NCBI RefSeq assembly: GCF_004123905.1
Contig: NZ_MZXW01000055.1
Coordinates: forward strand, 124,001-188,000
DNA: 64,000 bases
Reading direction: 5' to 3'
DNA from: Bradyrhizobium betae
Lineage (GTDB): Bacteria; Pseudomonadota; Alphaproteobacteria; Rhizobiales; Xanthobacteraceae
The translations under genes were made by a program, and so were the position numbers. Numbering within the stretch: position 1 is the first letter of the stretch; each line of letters opens with the position of its first letter. Positions 42,986-51,946 of the stretch are shown here, piece after piece. A model generated the notes under the pieces. The model was not told the DNA's origin. It worked only from the letters and a program-made list of their open reading frames with translations, and did not search any database.

Positions 42986-44017
42986 ATGACATTGATCCCG
43001 ACAGACCTGTCCGCCAGCCGGATCTCGGATGCCGTGCGCGATCCCAACCGGGAGATCGCGGCGAGCTCCCGTGTCATCGATCTGTCGGTCGGCATCGTCG
43101 TCTGCATTCCCTGCTTCCGCCGCCCGCAGCATCTGCGGCTGACGCTGGACTCGCTGGTGAACCAGCGGACCCCGCGCTCCTTCGCGGTGGTGATGGTCGA
43201 GAACGACGCCGCCAAGCGCGAGAGCGCGCCGGTCGCCGCAGAGTTTCTCGCCGACGGCCGGCTCCAGGGCATCTGCCTGGTCGAGCAGCGTCAGGGCAAT
43301 TGTCAGGCGATCAACGCCGCCTTCGAGACGGCGCAGGCGCTGTTTCCGGCCGCGACCCGGTTCCTGATGATCGACGACGACGAGATCGCATCAAGCGACT
43401 GGCTCGAGTTGATGGTTCGCACCGCGGAGGCGACGGGCGCCGACGTGGTCGGCGGACCGGTGCTGCCGGTCTTCGATGATGACAGCAAGCCTTGGCTTTC
43501 GCGTCATCCCGCCTTCTGTCCGGCCTACGACTACACCGGCGCGGTGCCGCTGATCTATGGCTGCGGCAATTGCCTGATCACGCGCGCGGCGTTCGACCGG
43601 CTCGAAAGCCCGGCCTTCGATCTGCGATTCAATTTCCTCGGCGGCGGCGACTGCGATTTCTTCGTGCGCTGCCGCGATGCCGGTATGGTCTTCCACTGGA
43701 CGGCGGAGGCCGTCATCACCGAGACCGTGCCGCAAAGCCGCACCAGCTCCGGCTGGATCGCAAAGCGCGGCCTGCGCATCGGTGCGATCAATTATCGCGT
43801 GCAGTACAAGGCTGCGCGAGGCGTGACGGCGCGGGTGCGGGTCTTCGCGCAGATGCTCGGCCGGCTGCCGCTGTCGCTGCTGCGCGGGGCCCGGCTGCTG
43901 CCGACGTCGAAGGTCGTCGTCGCGATGCATCCGGTGATGGTGGCATTTGGTGCTGCGCTCGCAGCCTTCGGTTTCGATCCGAAGCCATACGAGGCCTCGA
44001 AGATCGTGTCCGGCTAG
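42986..44017 (+). CDS. family 2 glycosyltransferase
   Basis: A 343-residue GT-A fold glycosyltransferase. The nucleotide-binding strand is VVCIPCFRRPQHL (about 38-50), VENDA follows, the metal-binding DxD-type site is IDDDE at 129-133, and GGGDCDFFVRC supplies the late acidic motif. A hydrophobic C-terminal region (VVVAMHPVMVAFGAALAAFGF) may touch the membrane. Its stop overlaps the stop of the convergent glycosyltransferase gene by 4 bp. It probably adds one sugar to the repeat unit; donor and acceptor are not deducible. Confidence 0.9.
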   Translation: MTLIPTDLSASRISDAVRDPNREIAASSRVIDLSVGIVVCIPCFRRPQHLRLTLDSLVNQRTPRSFAVVMVENDAAKRESAPVAAEFLADGRLQGICLVEQRQGNCQAINAAFETAQALFPAATRFLMIDDDEIASSDWLELMVRTAEATGADVVGGPVLPVFDDDSKPWLSRHPAFCPAYDYTGAVPLIYGCGNCLITRAAFDRLESPAFDLRFNFLGGGDCDFFVRCRDAGMVFHWTAEAVITETVPQSRTSSGWIAKRGLRIGAINYRVQYKAARGVTARVRVFAQMLGRLPLSLLRGARLLPTSKVVVAMHPVMVAFGAALAAFGFDPKPYEASKIVSG

Positions 44018-45108
44018 ATGCCGAAGCAGGTGAGGGCGACCCTGAGCGCGGAGCGCGGCAGGGACTTGAGCGACCGCCGCCCGACCATTCCGAGATACGC
44101 GAAGGCTTCGCGATACCGGCCGAAGCGGACCGCCTGCATCGCCGAATAGGTGACGAGATGAATCTCGGCGGCCTGGCGCAGTCCGGCCGCGGAGCCCTCG
44201 GGCAGTCTCGACAGGATCAACCCGTCGTCGAAGATCCGCGCGATGGCGGGAAAGAAATCCTGCGGCGTCCGAAGTGCTGCGTTCATGGTGTTGGCCGTGT
44301 GCAGGCGATAGTCGAGCAGGAGCTTTGGTGCGAACGCGAACTCGCCGATAGCGGCAAGGCGGCACCAGCAGTGCCAATCCTCGCAATATCTGAGCCCGAC
44401 GTCGAAGCCGCCGACGGCGCGGAAGGCCTCTGCACGCGTGATCGCGATGCCGCCATTGACGATGAAGTTGCCGCCGGCGAGGCGCGCCAGCACGTCGCCG
44501 GACGGCTTGCGGCGCCCCTTCAGCAACTCGCGCCGGCCGATCTGCCGGCCCTGGCTATCGATCGTGTTGTAGTCGCCGTAGACCAGAACGGCGCGGGGAG
44601 CACGCCGCGCTGCGGCCAGCAAGGCCGCCACCGCGCCGGAACGCAGGCAGTCGTCGGCGTCGAGGAAGAGGAGCCAGTCGCCGCTCGCATGTCGCGCGCC
44701 GAGATTGCGCGCGGCCGATACGCCGGCCGAATCGTTGGTCATGAGGTGCAGCCGGGGGTCGGCCACGGCGCGGACGATTGCGATGGTGTCGTCGGTTGAG
44801 CCGTCGTCCACGACGATCACCTCGGTGACCTCGTCCTGCGCGAGCGCGCTCGCGATGGTTTCGCCGATATAGGCCGCAACGTTCTTGGCGGGAATGACGA
44901 CCGACACCGAGGCAATCGATCTGACCGGCAACGGGTCGTGCACGCCTGGCGCGATGGGCGGCGCGGTCGGTAGATCGAGAAGGTCGTCAGCGGTAATCAA
45001 GCTGCGGCTCGCTCTTAAGGGTCCATTAACCAGCGCACATCTGCCGGGCTGGCAAATGCCAGCATTCGCATTCTCGGCCGCTGCGGATGATACTCGCATT
45101 ATGGCCAA
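44014..45108 (-). CDS. family 2 glycosyltransferase
   Basis: A 364-residue GT2 enzyme. After a poorly conserved N-terminus of about 65 residues comes the GT-A core: VSVVIPAKNVAAYIGETIASAL, VIVVDDGSTDDT and the DxD site in LLFLDADDC. GGFDVGLRYCEDWHCW carries the ED motif. The start is uncertain: TTG at 45108 is the longest, ATG at 45099 close by, and a shorter form is possible because the first 65 residues are atypical. It is convergent with the preceding glycosyltransferase gene. Confidence 0.87.
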   Translation of the reverse strand: MAIMRVSSAAAENANAGICQPGRCALVNGPLRASRSLITADDLLDLPTAPPIAPGVHDPLPVRSIASVSVVIPAKNVAAYIGETIASALAQDEVTEVIVVDDGSTDDTIAIVRAVADPRLHLMTNDSAGVSAARNLGARHASGDWLLFLDADDCLRSGAVAALLAAARRAPRAVLVYGDYNTIDSQGRQIGRRELLKGRRKPSGDVLARLAGGNFIVNGGIAITRAEAFRAVGGFDVGLRYCEDWHCWCRLAAIGEFAFAPKLLLDYRLHTANTMNAALRTPQDFFPAIARIFDDGLILSRLPEGSAAGLRQAAEIHLVTYSAMQAVRFGRYREAFAYLGMVGRRSLKSLPRSALRVALTCFGI

Positions 45109-45249
45109 ATCGTTTCCGGCAAGGCCTGCGCGAGGCTGGTTTCGTCAATTAGCGTTAAGCCGATGGCATTAAGCCTGTCGCAAAGTTGGACGCGTGCGGC
45201 AGCCGGTCCCATGCGAGAATACGCATCTTGCTGCCGCGGATGGACTGAA

Positions 45250-46317
45250 GTGCCCGCAAAGACATTCGACTACGATCCCGACGACATGGTCCTCAACCTT
45301 TTCTACGAGGACAAGGACGATCGCTGGTTTCCCGGCGACCGGCATCTGCGGCGCATGGGGCGCCGCATGCTGTTCGGCGAGCCGCGCATGAGCGGCCAGC
45401 TGCGTGTGTTCCTCAATCTCTGCGCAGGGCTCGACCGGCTCGATATCCGCTATCGCGTCAACGATTACAGGCATATCGCGCAGCATCCCGAGGAAGTCGC
45501 CTGCATCATCGGCCGCACCTTCCTGCTCGACAAGTTCGCGTGGAAGAACCCGATCCTGCTCGGGGTCGCCGCCCACAATCATCCGCTGGACGATCCTAAT
45601 CTGTTCAAGCGTCTGCCGGTGAAGAAGGTCGTGGTGCCCGGCCCATGGTATGCCGACATGTACCGGCCGCATTGGCCGGACACCGAGGCCTGGCCGGTCG
45701 GCATCGACACGGATCTCTGGGCGCCGTCGCGCGCCTCGCAAAAGACCGTCGACGTGCTGATCTACGACAAGGTCCATTGGGACCGCGAGCGCTATGCGCC
45801 TGATCTGATCGAGCCCGTCCGCGCGCGTTTGCGCAGGGAGGGACGCTCGTTCACGGAGCTGCGTTACGGCAGCTACAAGGAAGAAGACTATCAGGACGCG
45901 CTGGCGCGTTGCCGCGCGATGATCTTCCTGTGCCAGAACGAGAGCCAGGGCATCGCCTATCAGCAGGCGCTGTCGTGCGGCGTGCCGGTATTCGCCTGGG
46001 ATCCCGGCGGCCCGTGGCGGGACCCCGATTATTATCCGCACCGCGTGCAGTTCGCGCCGGTATCGTCGGTGCCGTATTGGGATCATCGCTGCGGCGCCAA
46101 ATTCGCTGACACTGCCGGGTTCGCGGCGGGCTGGGACGATTTCTGGGCCGGCTGCGCGGCCAATACATTCGATCCGCGCGGCTTCGTGCTCGACAATCTC
46201 ACGCTGGAACAGCGCGCGCTGCAATATTACGAGATCGCGCGCAGTGTGGCGCAGCAGCAGAAGGTGTCCGCCACCTCCGGCGTGCTGGTTGACGGATGGT
46301 TAACGGGGATGGGCTAA
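45250..46317 (+). CDS. glycosyltransferase-like protein (GT-B, GT4-like)
   Basis: A protein of about 355 residues when started at GTG 45250 (MPAKTFDYDPDDMVLNLFY); ATG 45211 and ATG 45286 are alternatives. The C-terminal half has GT-B features: VDVLIYDKVHW opening the second Rossmann domain, the ARCRAMIFLCQNESQGIAYQQALSCG segment with the conserved Glu/Gln, and GVPVFAWDPG. The N-terminal half contains CIIGRTFLLDKF and VVPGPWYADMY. Located between two polysaccharide genes, it is likely a glycosyltransferase of an uncommon type. The O-antigen-ligase-like gene follows after 28 bp. Confidence 0.8.
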   Translation: MPAKTFDYDPDDMVLNLFYEDKDDRWFPGDRHLRRMGRRMLFGEPRMSGQLRVFLNLCAGLDRLDIRYRVNDYRHIAQHPEEVACIIGRTFLLDKFAWKNPILLGVAAHNHPLDDPNLFKRLPVKKVVVPGPWYADMYRPHWPDTEAWPVGIDTDLWAPSRASQKTVDVLIYDKVHWDRERYAPDLIEPVRARLRREGRSFTELRYGSYKEEDYQDALARCRAMIFLCQNESQGIAYQQALSCGVPVFAWDPGGPWRDPDYYPHRVQFAPVSSVPYWDHRCGAKFADTAGFAAGWDDFWAGCAANTFDPRGFVLDNLTLEQRALQYYEIARSVAQQQKVSATSGVLVDGWLTGMG

Positions 46318-46345
46318 GACCTGGATCTTCAGAGATTCTTCAGCC

Positions 46346-47698
46346 ATGGATCGCAGCGCCGCTGACATGACCGACGTCGAGGCCCGATCGCTCGGCCACG
46401 TCCTGCGTTATGGGCTCGCCGGGCTGAATGCCGCGCAGGCGGCGCGCTGCCTCCTCGCGGTGGCGGCTTTGCTGCTCGTGCTGGTGACGCTCGATCCGTT
46501 TCCCGATTTGCGCAGTGAAGACGTCGCCACGGTCGTCGGTGGACGCATGGCGCTCGGCTATATCTCCTGGGGCCTGCTGGCTGCGGTCGCGGTGCTGTTC
46601 GTCGCCGCCACGGATGCGCCTTCGCTGAAGAGCCTGGTGACACCATTGCACCTCGGCCTCGTCGGCTGGATGCTGATCAACATCGTTTTCTCGGAGAGCC
46701 GCGGCGTTTCGATGCAGCGCTTCGCGCTCGCGGCCAGCGTGACGTCGCTCGCCGTGCTGCTGCCATTGCTGCCGCCGACGCAGCGGAGCTTCAATCTGTG
46801 CCTCGGCGGCGCCGCGCTGGTGCTGCTGACGCTGTGCTATCTCGGTGTCTTCCTCGCGCCGCAATATTCCATCCATACCGCACTCGACATCACCGAGCCG
46901 CAGCTCGCCGGCGACTGGCGCGGCAGTTTTGGCCACAAGAACGTCGCCTCGCCCGTCATGACCATTTTCGTTTACGTCGGCATCTACCTGTCCGCGGTCG
47001 GCTCGTTCGTGATGGGACCAGCGATCGCGCTGCTTGCCGGCATCTTCCTGATCTTCACCGGAGGCAAGACCTCGTCGGTGCTTTGCCTTGCCATCTATGT
47101 GCTGGCCTCGCTCGTCTACGTCACGCGCAGCCTGTGGCTGAAGCGGATCATCTGCTTTGCACCGCTGATCGTGATGAACCTGCTGACGGTCGGCAGCGTC
47201 CTCAGCCCGGCGCTGAGCTCCGTGACGCGGCTGCTTCCGGTCGACCCCACCTTCACCGGCCGCTCCGACATCTGGGAATTCGCGCTCGCAGCCGTTGCCG
47301 AAAAGCCGATCGTCGGCCACGGCTATGCCGCGTTCTGGGACGATGTGACCGAGCGCCAGACCGCCAAGGGCTCCGAATGGGCCGTGACCGCGGCGCACAG
47401 CCACAACAGCTATCTCGACCTCGCCATCACCGTCGGCCTGCCGGGCCTGCTGCTGGTCGTCCTCATCTTCGTGCTCGCGCCGCTTCGCAACTTTCAGGCG
47501 GTCCAGGCCCACAATCGCAGCAACGCGCTGGGCAAGCTGTTCCTGACCATATGGCTGTTCGGCCTGTATTTCGGCACGACTGAAACCTTCCTGCTCGAGC
47601 GGCAGAATCCGGTCTGGTTCATGTTCGCGCTGGCCGCCGCCGGCCTGCACTTCCTGGCGCGGTTCCAATGCGTCGAGCGGGTGGAACCCGGGCGCTGA
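46346..47698 (+). CDS. O-antigen ligase/Wzy polymerase family membrane protein
   Basis: A 450-residue protein with about 11-12 membrane segments. The large periplasmic loop before the last helices carries the Wzy_C signature: TGRSDIWEFALAA, then AAHSHNSYLDLAITVGLPG. FGHKNVASPV lies between earlier helices. Such proteins either polymerise lipid-linked repeat units (Wzy) or ligate glycans to a carrier (WaaL). With a Wzz-like protein in the same locus, a polymerase role is more likely. It probably forms a transcript with the preceding GT gene (28-bp gap). Confidence 0.9.
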   Translation: MDRSAADMTDVEARSLGHVLRYGLAGLNAAQAARCLLAVAALLLVLVTLDPFPDLRSEDVATVVGGRMALGYISWGLLAAVAVLFVAATDAPSLKSLVTPLHLGLVGWMLINIVFSESRGVSMQRFALAASVTSLAVLLPLLPPTQRSFNLCLGGAALVLLTLCYLGVFLAPQYSIHTALDITEPQLAGDWRGSFGHKNVASPVMTIFVYVGIYLSAVGSFVMGPAIALLAGIFLIFTGGKTSSVLCLAIYVLASLVYVTRSLWLKRIICFAPLIVMNLLTVGSVLSPALSSVTRLLPVDPTFTGRSDIWEFALAAVAEKPIVGHGYAAFWDDVTERQTAKGSEWAVTAAHSHNSYLDLAITVGLPGLLLVVLIFVLAPLRNFQAVQAHNRSNALGKLFLTIWLFGLYFGTTETFLLERQNPVWFMFALAAAGLHFLARFQCVERVEPGR

Positions 47699-47832
47699 CA
47701 GCTTGTCGCAGCAGTCCATCGGTCGCAGGGACAGGGAAGTGGTATCCGCTTAACGATAAGCAGCAACGCAACTTGTGATCTACGGCAAAACATAATCTAT
47801 CTGGAAACATTCAGTAACTGCATGCCCCGCGG

Positions 47833-48981
47833 ATGACGTTTCTCAGCGTCGAGCAACCAGATGATCGGGTATCGTCCAGCACGTCGGAAATCGCCGTCGA
47901 TTTCATACGTGACTGGCGGCAGGCCGCTTTGCGCCTGAATGCCGGCCATCGCACCGCTTTCCAGCATGGTTACTGGCTCGGCGCCTGGTACGAGGCATTT
48001 CACGACCACGCCCCGCTGATCGCATTGATCTCCGACGCCGCGACTGGCAGGGACATCGCGGTGGTGCCGATGATGAGCCATGTCAGGCGCGGCATCCGTG
48101 TCGTCGAGTTCGCCGATCTCGGCATCTCCGACAACAACGCGCCGATCCTGGCCTGCGATGCGACGTTCGATGCTGCCGGCGCGCGCGCAATCGGTGTGGC
48201 CCTGGTCAATGCCCTGCGCGCCCTGCCTGACGGCTTCGACCTGTTGCGCCTGAAGAAGATGCCGGCTCATGTCGGCGGCAAGCCCAACCCGCTGGTGTCG
48301 CTCGGCCGTATCGGATCCTGCTCGGTCAACGGCAACCTCGTGCTCGTGGGCGACGACTATGCCGACTATCGGGCGTCGCTCAGGCGTCTACAACTGCCAC
48401 GGTGCTGGCGCGTCTTCAGCCGTCTTGGCAACGCGCGGTTCGAGATCGCCACGGATGTCGAGCGCGCGCGAGAATTCCTCGACGTGATGGACGTGCAGCA
48501 AGAGGAGCGGATGAGGCAGCTCGGCGAGCGGTTCGTTCTCAACGACGATGTTCACGCCGGTTTCTATCGCGAGGTGGCACGGCAAGGTGTCGCTGAAGGC
48601 TATGCCGTCGTCTCGGCGCTGCTCTGCGACAAGGGTATCGTTGCGACCACGCTCGGCGTCAGATACGGCGCGACCTATTTCCTGCTGCGCATCAGTCATA
48701 CCGGCAGGACCTTGGCGAACTTCTCTCCGGGGCTGCTCGTGACCGAACGCACCATGGAGACGCTGCATGCGCAGGGCGTGCGCCGCTTCGATCTCAGCAT
48801 CGGCAACCAGGATTACAAGCGCCGCCTCGGTGCCGAACAGGTGCCGCTGACCGATGTCAGTGTCGCGCTGTCCTGGCGCGGCGTGCCTTACGTCTGGCGC
48901 GACCATGCCGCGCAAGGGCTGCGTCGCCACCCCAGGCTCGCCGCTCTTGCGGCGCGCGCGATGGGCAAAGGCACGCGCTGA
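47833..48981 (+). CDS. GNAT/FemAB-like acyltransferase (CelD/BcsL type)
   Basis: A 382-residue protein of the Acetyltransf_6 / CelD type often found with exopolysaccharide genes. The first half (about 30-180) includes HGYWLGAWYEAFHDHAPLIAL. The acyl-CoA binding half (about 200-345) includes YREVARQGVAEGYAVVSALLC, GVRYGATYFLLRISHTG and FDLSIGNQDYKRRLG. It probably acylates a sugar or a lipid-linked intermediate. It is encoded 134 bp after the Wzy-like gene and ends the locus. Confidence 0.82.
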   Translation: MTFLSVEQPDDRVSSSTSEIAVDFIRDWRQAALRLNAGHRTAFQHGYWLGAWYEAFHDHAPLIALISDAATGRDIAVVPMMSHVRRGIRVVEFADLGISDNNAPILACDATFDAAGARAIGVALVNALRALPDGFDLLRLKKMPAHVGGKPNPLVSLGRIGSCSVNGNLVLVGDDYADYRASLRRLQLPRCWRVFSRLGNARFEIATDVERAREFLDVMDVQQEERMRQLGERFVLNDDVHAGFYREVARQGVAEGYAVVSALLCDKGIVATTLGVRYGATYFLLRISHTGRTLANFSPGLLVTERTMETLHAQGVRRFDLSIGNQDYKRRLGAEQVPLTDVSVALSWRGVPYVWRDHAAQGLRRHPRLAALAARAMGKGTR

Positions 48982-49002
48982 CAGAAGCTGTCTTGCTCGC
49001 GG

Positions 49003-49542
49003 TCATCTTTGAAGGCCCGCACGAAAGGCGTCCAGTAACGCACGGCCCTGCGGCCAGTCGCCGAGCCCGCTCGAGGCATTGATGTGGCCGAGTGCGCCCG
49101 CCACGATGAGACCGGACCGCCAATCGCGCGCCCGTCGCTGTGTCGCCTCGAGCGCGCCGTAGGGATCATTCGTGCTCGCGATGATCAGCGCGGGAAGGCG
49201 CAGCGAGCCATCCGGCACCCGTCTGAACGATGTGGCTTCGACAGGAAAATTGGCGCCGTCCGGATCGGGGACTGCGACCAGAAATGCGCCGGCAATCGCG
49301 GAGGAGAAGCGGGCGGCCCAATGCGCCACCAGCAGGCAGGCGAGACTGTGTGCGACCAGCACTGGCGGCGTCGCGCAGCGCGCGATCGTCCGCTCCAGGG
49401 ATTGCTCCCAGTCGGCGAGATCAGGCTGGTCCCAGCTCGCCGGCTGAAATCGCGTGATGCGCGCATCGGCGCGCTCCCACAGCGTCTGCCAATGGGTCTC
49501 TCCGGAGCCGCCGAGACCGGGCAATGTGATGATGTCGTGCAT
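49003..49542 (-). CDS. RBBP9/YdeN family serine hydrolase
   Basis: A 179-residue alpha/beta hydrolase. Start is the ATG at 49542 (MHDIITLPGLGGS); the longer frame is shadow. Nucleophile S66 lies in VAHSLACL, the acid is in ASTNDPYG, and the His is in ALGHINASSGLGDWPQG, a hallmark of this family. The natural substrate is unknown. It ends 21 bp from the convergent acyltransferase gene and is divergent from an AsnC-type regulator. Confidence 0.9.
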   Translation of the reverse strand: MHDIITLPGLGGSGETHWQTLWERADARITRFQPASWDQPDLADWEQSLERTIARCATPPVLVAHSLACLLVAHWAARFSSAIAGAFLVAVPDPDGANFPVEATSFRRVPDGSLRLPALIIASTNDPYGALEATQRRARDWRSGLIVAGALGHINASSGLGDWPQGRALLDAFRAGLQR

Positions 49543-49660
49543 GATCGTCCCATGATATCTGAGATGGACGCACTGTGACCGATCGCGGTGCTGCATCACA
49601 TGGCAAGTCATCGGCGGAATCGACCGTCTGCCGATGATTTTCAAGGCGGAATGGAGAATT

Positions 49661-50140
49661 GTGTTGGATCGCTTCGGGAGCATCGACGCCAAGGACCTGA
49701 AGATTCTGGAGGCGCTGCAAGCCAATGCACGCGTGCCGCTGTCCGAGCTCGGCCGTTCCGTCGGGCTGTCCCAGCCGGCGGTCTCCGAGCGCGTCAAGCG
49801 GCTGGAGGAAGCCGGAATCATCGAAGGCTACGGCGCCCGCGTTAACCCGCGCGCCCTCGGGCTTGGCTTGATGGCGCTGGTCCGGCTGCGGACGTCGCAT
49901 GAGCACATCAAGACCTGCCTCAAGCGGTTCGGCGAGATTCCCCACATCATCGAAGTCCATCGCGTGACGGGTGATGACTGCTTCGTGCTCAAGGTGCTCG
50001 TCCCGGCGCCGGAAGATCTGGAGACGATCGTGGATCGTATCGCCGGTTTTGGCGCTGTGACGACCTCGCTGGTGCTCCGGAGCGAGCCGGCGCGACCGAT
50101 CGGCAAAGACCTCGTCAGGAAGAAAACCGAACGCGGTTGA
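49661..50140 (+). CDS. Lrp/AsnC family transcriptional regulator
   Basis: A regulator of about 159 residues: helix-turn-helix at roughly 10-60 (DLKILEALQANARVPLSEL, then SQPAVSERVKRLEEAGII) and RAM domain with VHRVTGDDCFVLKVLVPAPEDLE. The start is uncertain; an ATGGAGAATT site favours GTG 49661 or TTG 49664 over the ATG at 49634. It is divergent from the YdeN-like hydrolase, its most likely target besides itself. Confidence 0.9.
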   Translation: MLDRFGSIDAKDLKILEALQANARVPLSELGRSVGLSQPAVSERVKRLEEAGIIEGYGARVNPRALGLGLMALVRLRTSHEHIKTCLKRFGEIPHIIEVHRVTGDDCFVLKVLVPAPEDLETIVDRIAGFGAVTTSLVLRSEPARPIGKDLVRKKTERG

Positions 50141-50252
50141 GGCGTGGCCCGCGCGATCGACAGTCACCGCGCCGTCATAAAGCCTTCGATTGCGCCGAGC
50201 TTCGATGATCGCAATCGTTGTGCTATCGTCCTCTCCGCTTACCGGAGGTGAC

Positions 50253-51137
50253 ATGGAAGATCGTTCGGCAAAATATCGCGCATTCTATGCGCAGTTGATC
50301 TGCGCCGCGGCAAGGGCCGTGGATCCCCGTATCGAGGAGGCCTTCCGGACCGTCAGGCGCGAGCCATTCGTCGGGCCCGGGCCGTGGTCGATCTCCCTCG
50401 GCGGCCATCCCTATGTCGTGACGCCCGATGACGATCCCGCGTTCCTCTATCAGAACGCGCTGCTGGCGCTCGACAGCGCGCGCGGCCTCAATATCGGGAT
50501 GCCCGGTGCGCACGCCTATTGGCTCGGCGGCTGCGCCGTGAAGCAAGGCGAGACCGTGATCCAGATCGGCGCGGGCAGCGGCTATTACACTGCGATCCTC
50601 GCGCATCTCGTCGGACCCGGCGGCCGCGTCCATGCCTATGAGATCGACGAACGCCTGGCAGGACTCGCGCGCGACAATCTGAAGTATATCGCCCATGTCG
50701 AGGTGCACGATCGTTCGGGCATCGCGTCCGATCTGCCGGCGGCTGACGTGATCTATGTCTGCGCGGGCGCGGCGCAGCCGGCCACGGAATGGCTCGATGC
50801 GCTGCGACCCGGCGGACGGCTGGTGTTTCCGCTGGCGCCCGAAGGCATGCTCGGAGGTATGTTGATGATCACGCGCCCGGATGAGGGTGCGGTCTGGCCC
50901 GCCAAATTCCTGGGGCGTGCGCAATTCATCGGCTGCGCGGGATTACAGGATGCGGATGCCGCCCGGCGGCTGGCCGAGGCGTTCGCAGGAGGATGGGACG
51001 GCGTGCAGTCGTTGCGGAGAGAGGGCACTCCCGACGAGACGTGCTGGTTCGCCGGCGAGGGCTGGTGGTTGTCGACCGCACCGGCGCCCGTCGTGACGGA
51101 TTCAATCAGGCCCCACGCCGACATCACGCAGGCCTAG
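50253..51137 (+). CDS. protein-L-isoaspartate O-methyltransferase-like protein
   Basis: A 294-residue SAM-dependent methyltransferase related to PCMT, starting at ATG 50253 after CCGGAGGTG. The SAM motif VIQIGAGSGYYTAIL is at about 102-116, and the acidic YEIDERLA follows. The PCMT N-terminal feature (FRTVRREPFVG) is present. The C-terminal region is longer than canonical PCMT and the usual Ser/Thr-rich acceptor motif is not clear, so repair of isoaspartate is possible but not certain. Confidence 0.8.
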   Translation: MEDRSAKYRAFYAQLICAAARAVDPRIEEAFRTVRREPFVGPGPWSISLGGHPYVVTPDDDPAFLYQNALLALDSARGLNIGMPGAHAYWLGGCAVKQGETVIQIGAGSGYYTAILAHLVGPGGRVHAYEIDERLAGLARDNLKYIAHVEVHDRSGIASDLPAADVIYVCAGAAQPATEWLDALRPGGRLVFPLAPEGMLGGMLMITRPDEGAVWPAKFLGRAQFIGCAGLQDADAARRLAEAFAGGWDGVQSLRREGTPDETCWFAGEGWWLSTAPAPVVTDSIRPHADITQA

Positions 51138-51205
51138 CGGGTCACCAGCGCGTCACAACGTCAAGTCAGGCGGCATTCCCGAATGAGAATGCCGCCCGCG
51201 TCGCA

Positions 51206-51805
51206 TCAGCCATGAAGTTTCTTGGCAATCTCCGCGATCTGGCGCCCCTGATAGCGCGCGCCGGCGAGCTCGTTGGCGCTGGGCTGGCGGCTTCCGTCGC
51301 CGCCGGTGATCGTGGTGGCGCCGTAAGGTGAACCGCCGGTGACCTCGTCGAGCTTCATCTGGCCGGCGAAGCCGTAGTTCAGGCCGACCACCGTCATGCC
51401 GAAATGCAGGAGGTTGGTGATGATCGAGAACAACGTCGTCTCCTGTCCGCCATGCTGGGTTGCGGTCGCGGTGAAGGCGCCACCGACTTTGCCGTGCAGC
51501 GCGCCCTTGGCCCAGAGCCCGCCGGCCTGGTCCAAAAAGTTCGCCATCTGCGAGGCCATCCGGCCGAAGCGGGTGCCGGTGCCGACGATGATCGCGTCGT
51601 AATTGGCGAGGTCCGCGATCTCGGCGACGGGCGCGGCCTGATCGACCTTGTAGTACGAGGCTTTCGCGACTTCGGCGGGCACCAACTCGGGCACGCGCTT
51701 GATGTCGACGGTGACGCCGGCTTCGCGTGCGCCTTCGGCGACCGCATTCGCCATCGCTTCGATGTGGCCATAGGCGGAATAATACAGGACGAGAACTTTG
51801 GTCAT
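51206..51805 (-). CDS. wrbA: NAD(P)H:quinone oxidoreductase, WrbA type
   Basis: A 199-residue flavodoxin-like protein, starting at ATG 51805. The FMN phosphate loop is YYSAYGHIEAMA, then GTGTRFGRMASQMANFLD and the WrbA hallmark GGQETTLFSIITNLLHFGM. GGSPYGATTITGGDGSRQPS near the C-terminus is equally typical. It reduces quinones by two electrons. It is the third gene in the row SDR, pirin, wrbA; a palindromic element separates it from the pirin gene. Confidence 0.95.
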   Translation of the reverse strand: MTKVLVLYYSAYGHIEAMANAVAEGAREAGVTVDIKRVPELVPAEVAKASYYKVDQAAPVAEIADLANYDAIIVGTGTRFGRMASQMANFLDQAGGLWAKGALHGKVGGAFTATATQHGGQETTLFSIITNLLHFGMTVVGLNYGFAGQMKLDEVTGGSPYGATTITGGDGSRQPSANELAGARYQGRQIAEIAKKLHG

Positions 51806-51851
51806 GGTGGTCTCCGTTGAATGTAGATTTGAGGGGTTGATTGCTGGGGTC

Positions 51852-51935
51852 GTCATGCCCGGCCTTGTCCCGGGCATCCACGTTCTTGTTTCCTCGTGGA
51901 GAGGCGTGGATGGCCGGGACAAGCCCGGCCATGAC
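51852..51935. repeat. palindromic element with 31-bp arms
   Basis: Arms 51852-51882 (starts GTCATGCCCGGCC) and 51905-51935 (ends CCGGCCATGAC) are near-complements. The core CTTGTCCCGGG is shared with the element at 16382-16475. It lies between pirin and wrbA genes. Confidence 0.75.
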
Positions 51936-51946
51936 GGAGAGAGCCG

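Noticed and set aside
46340..47719. Minus-strand frame of 459 residues
   Set aside because: Shadow of the Wzy/ligase gene; charged and low complexity, while the sense strand gives well-formed membrane helices.
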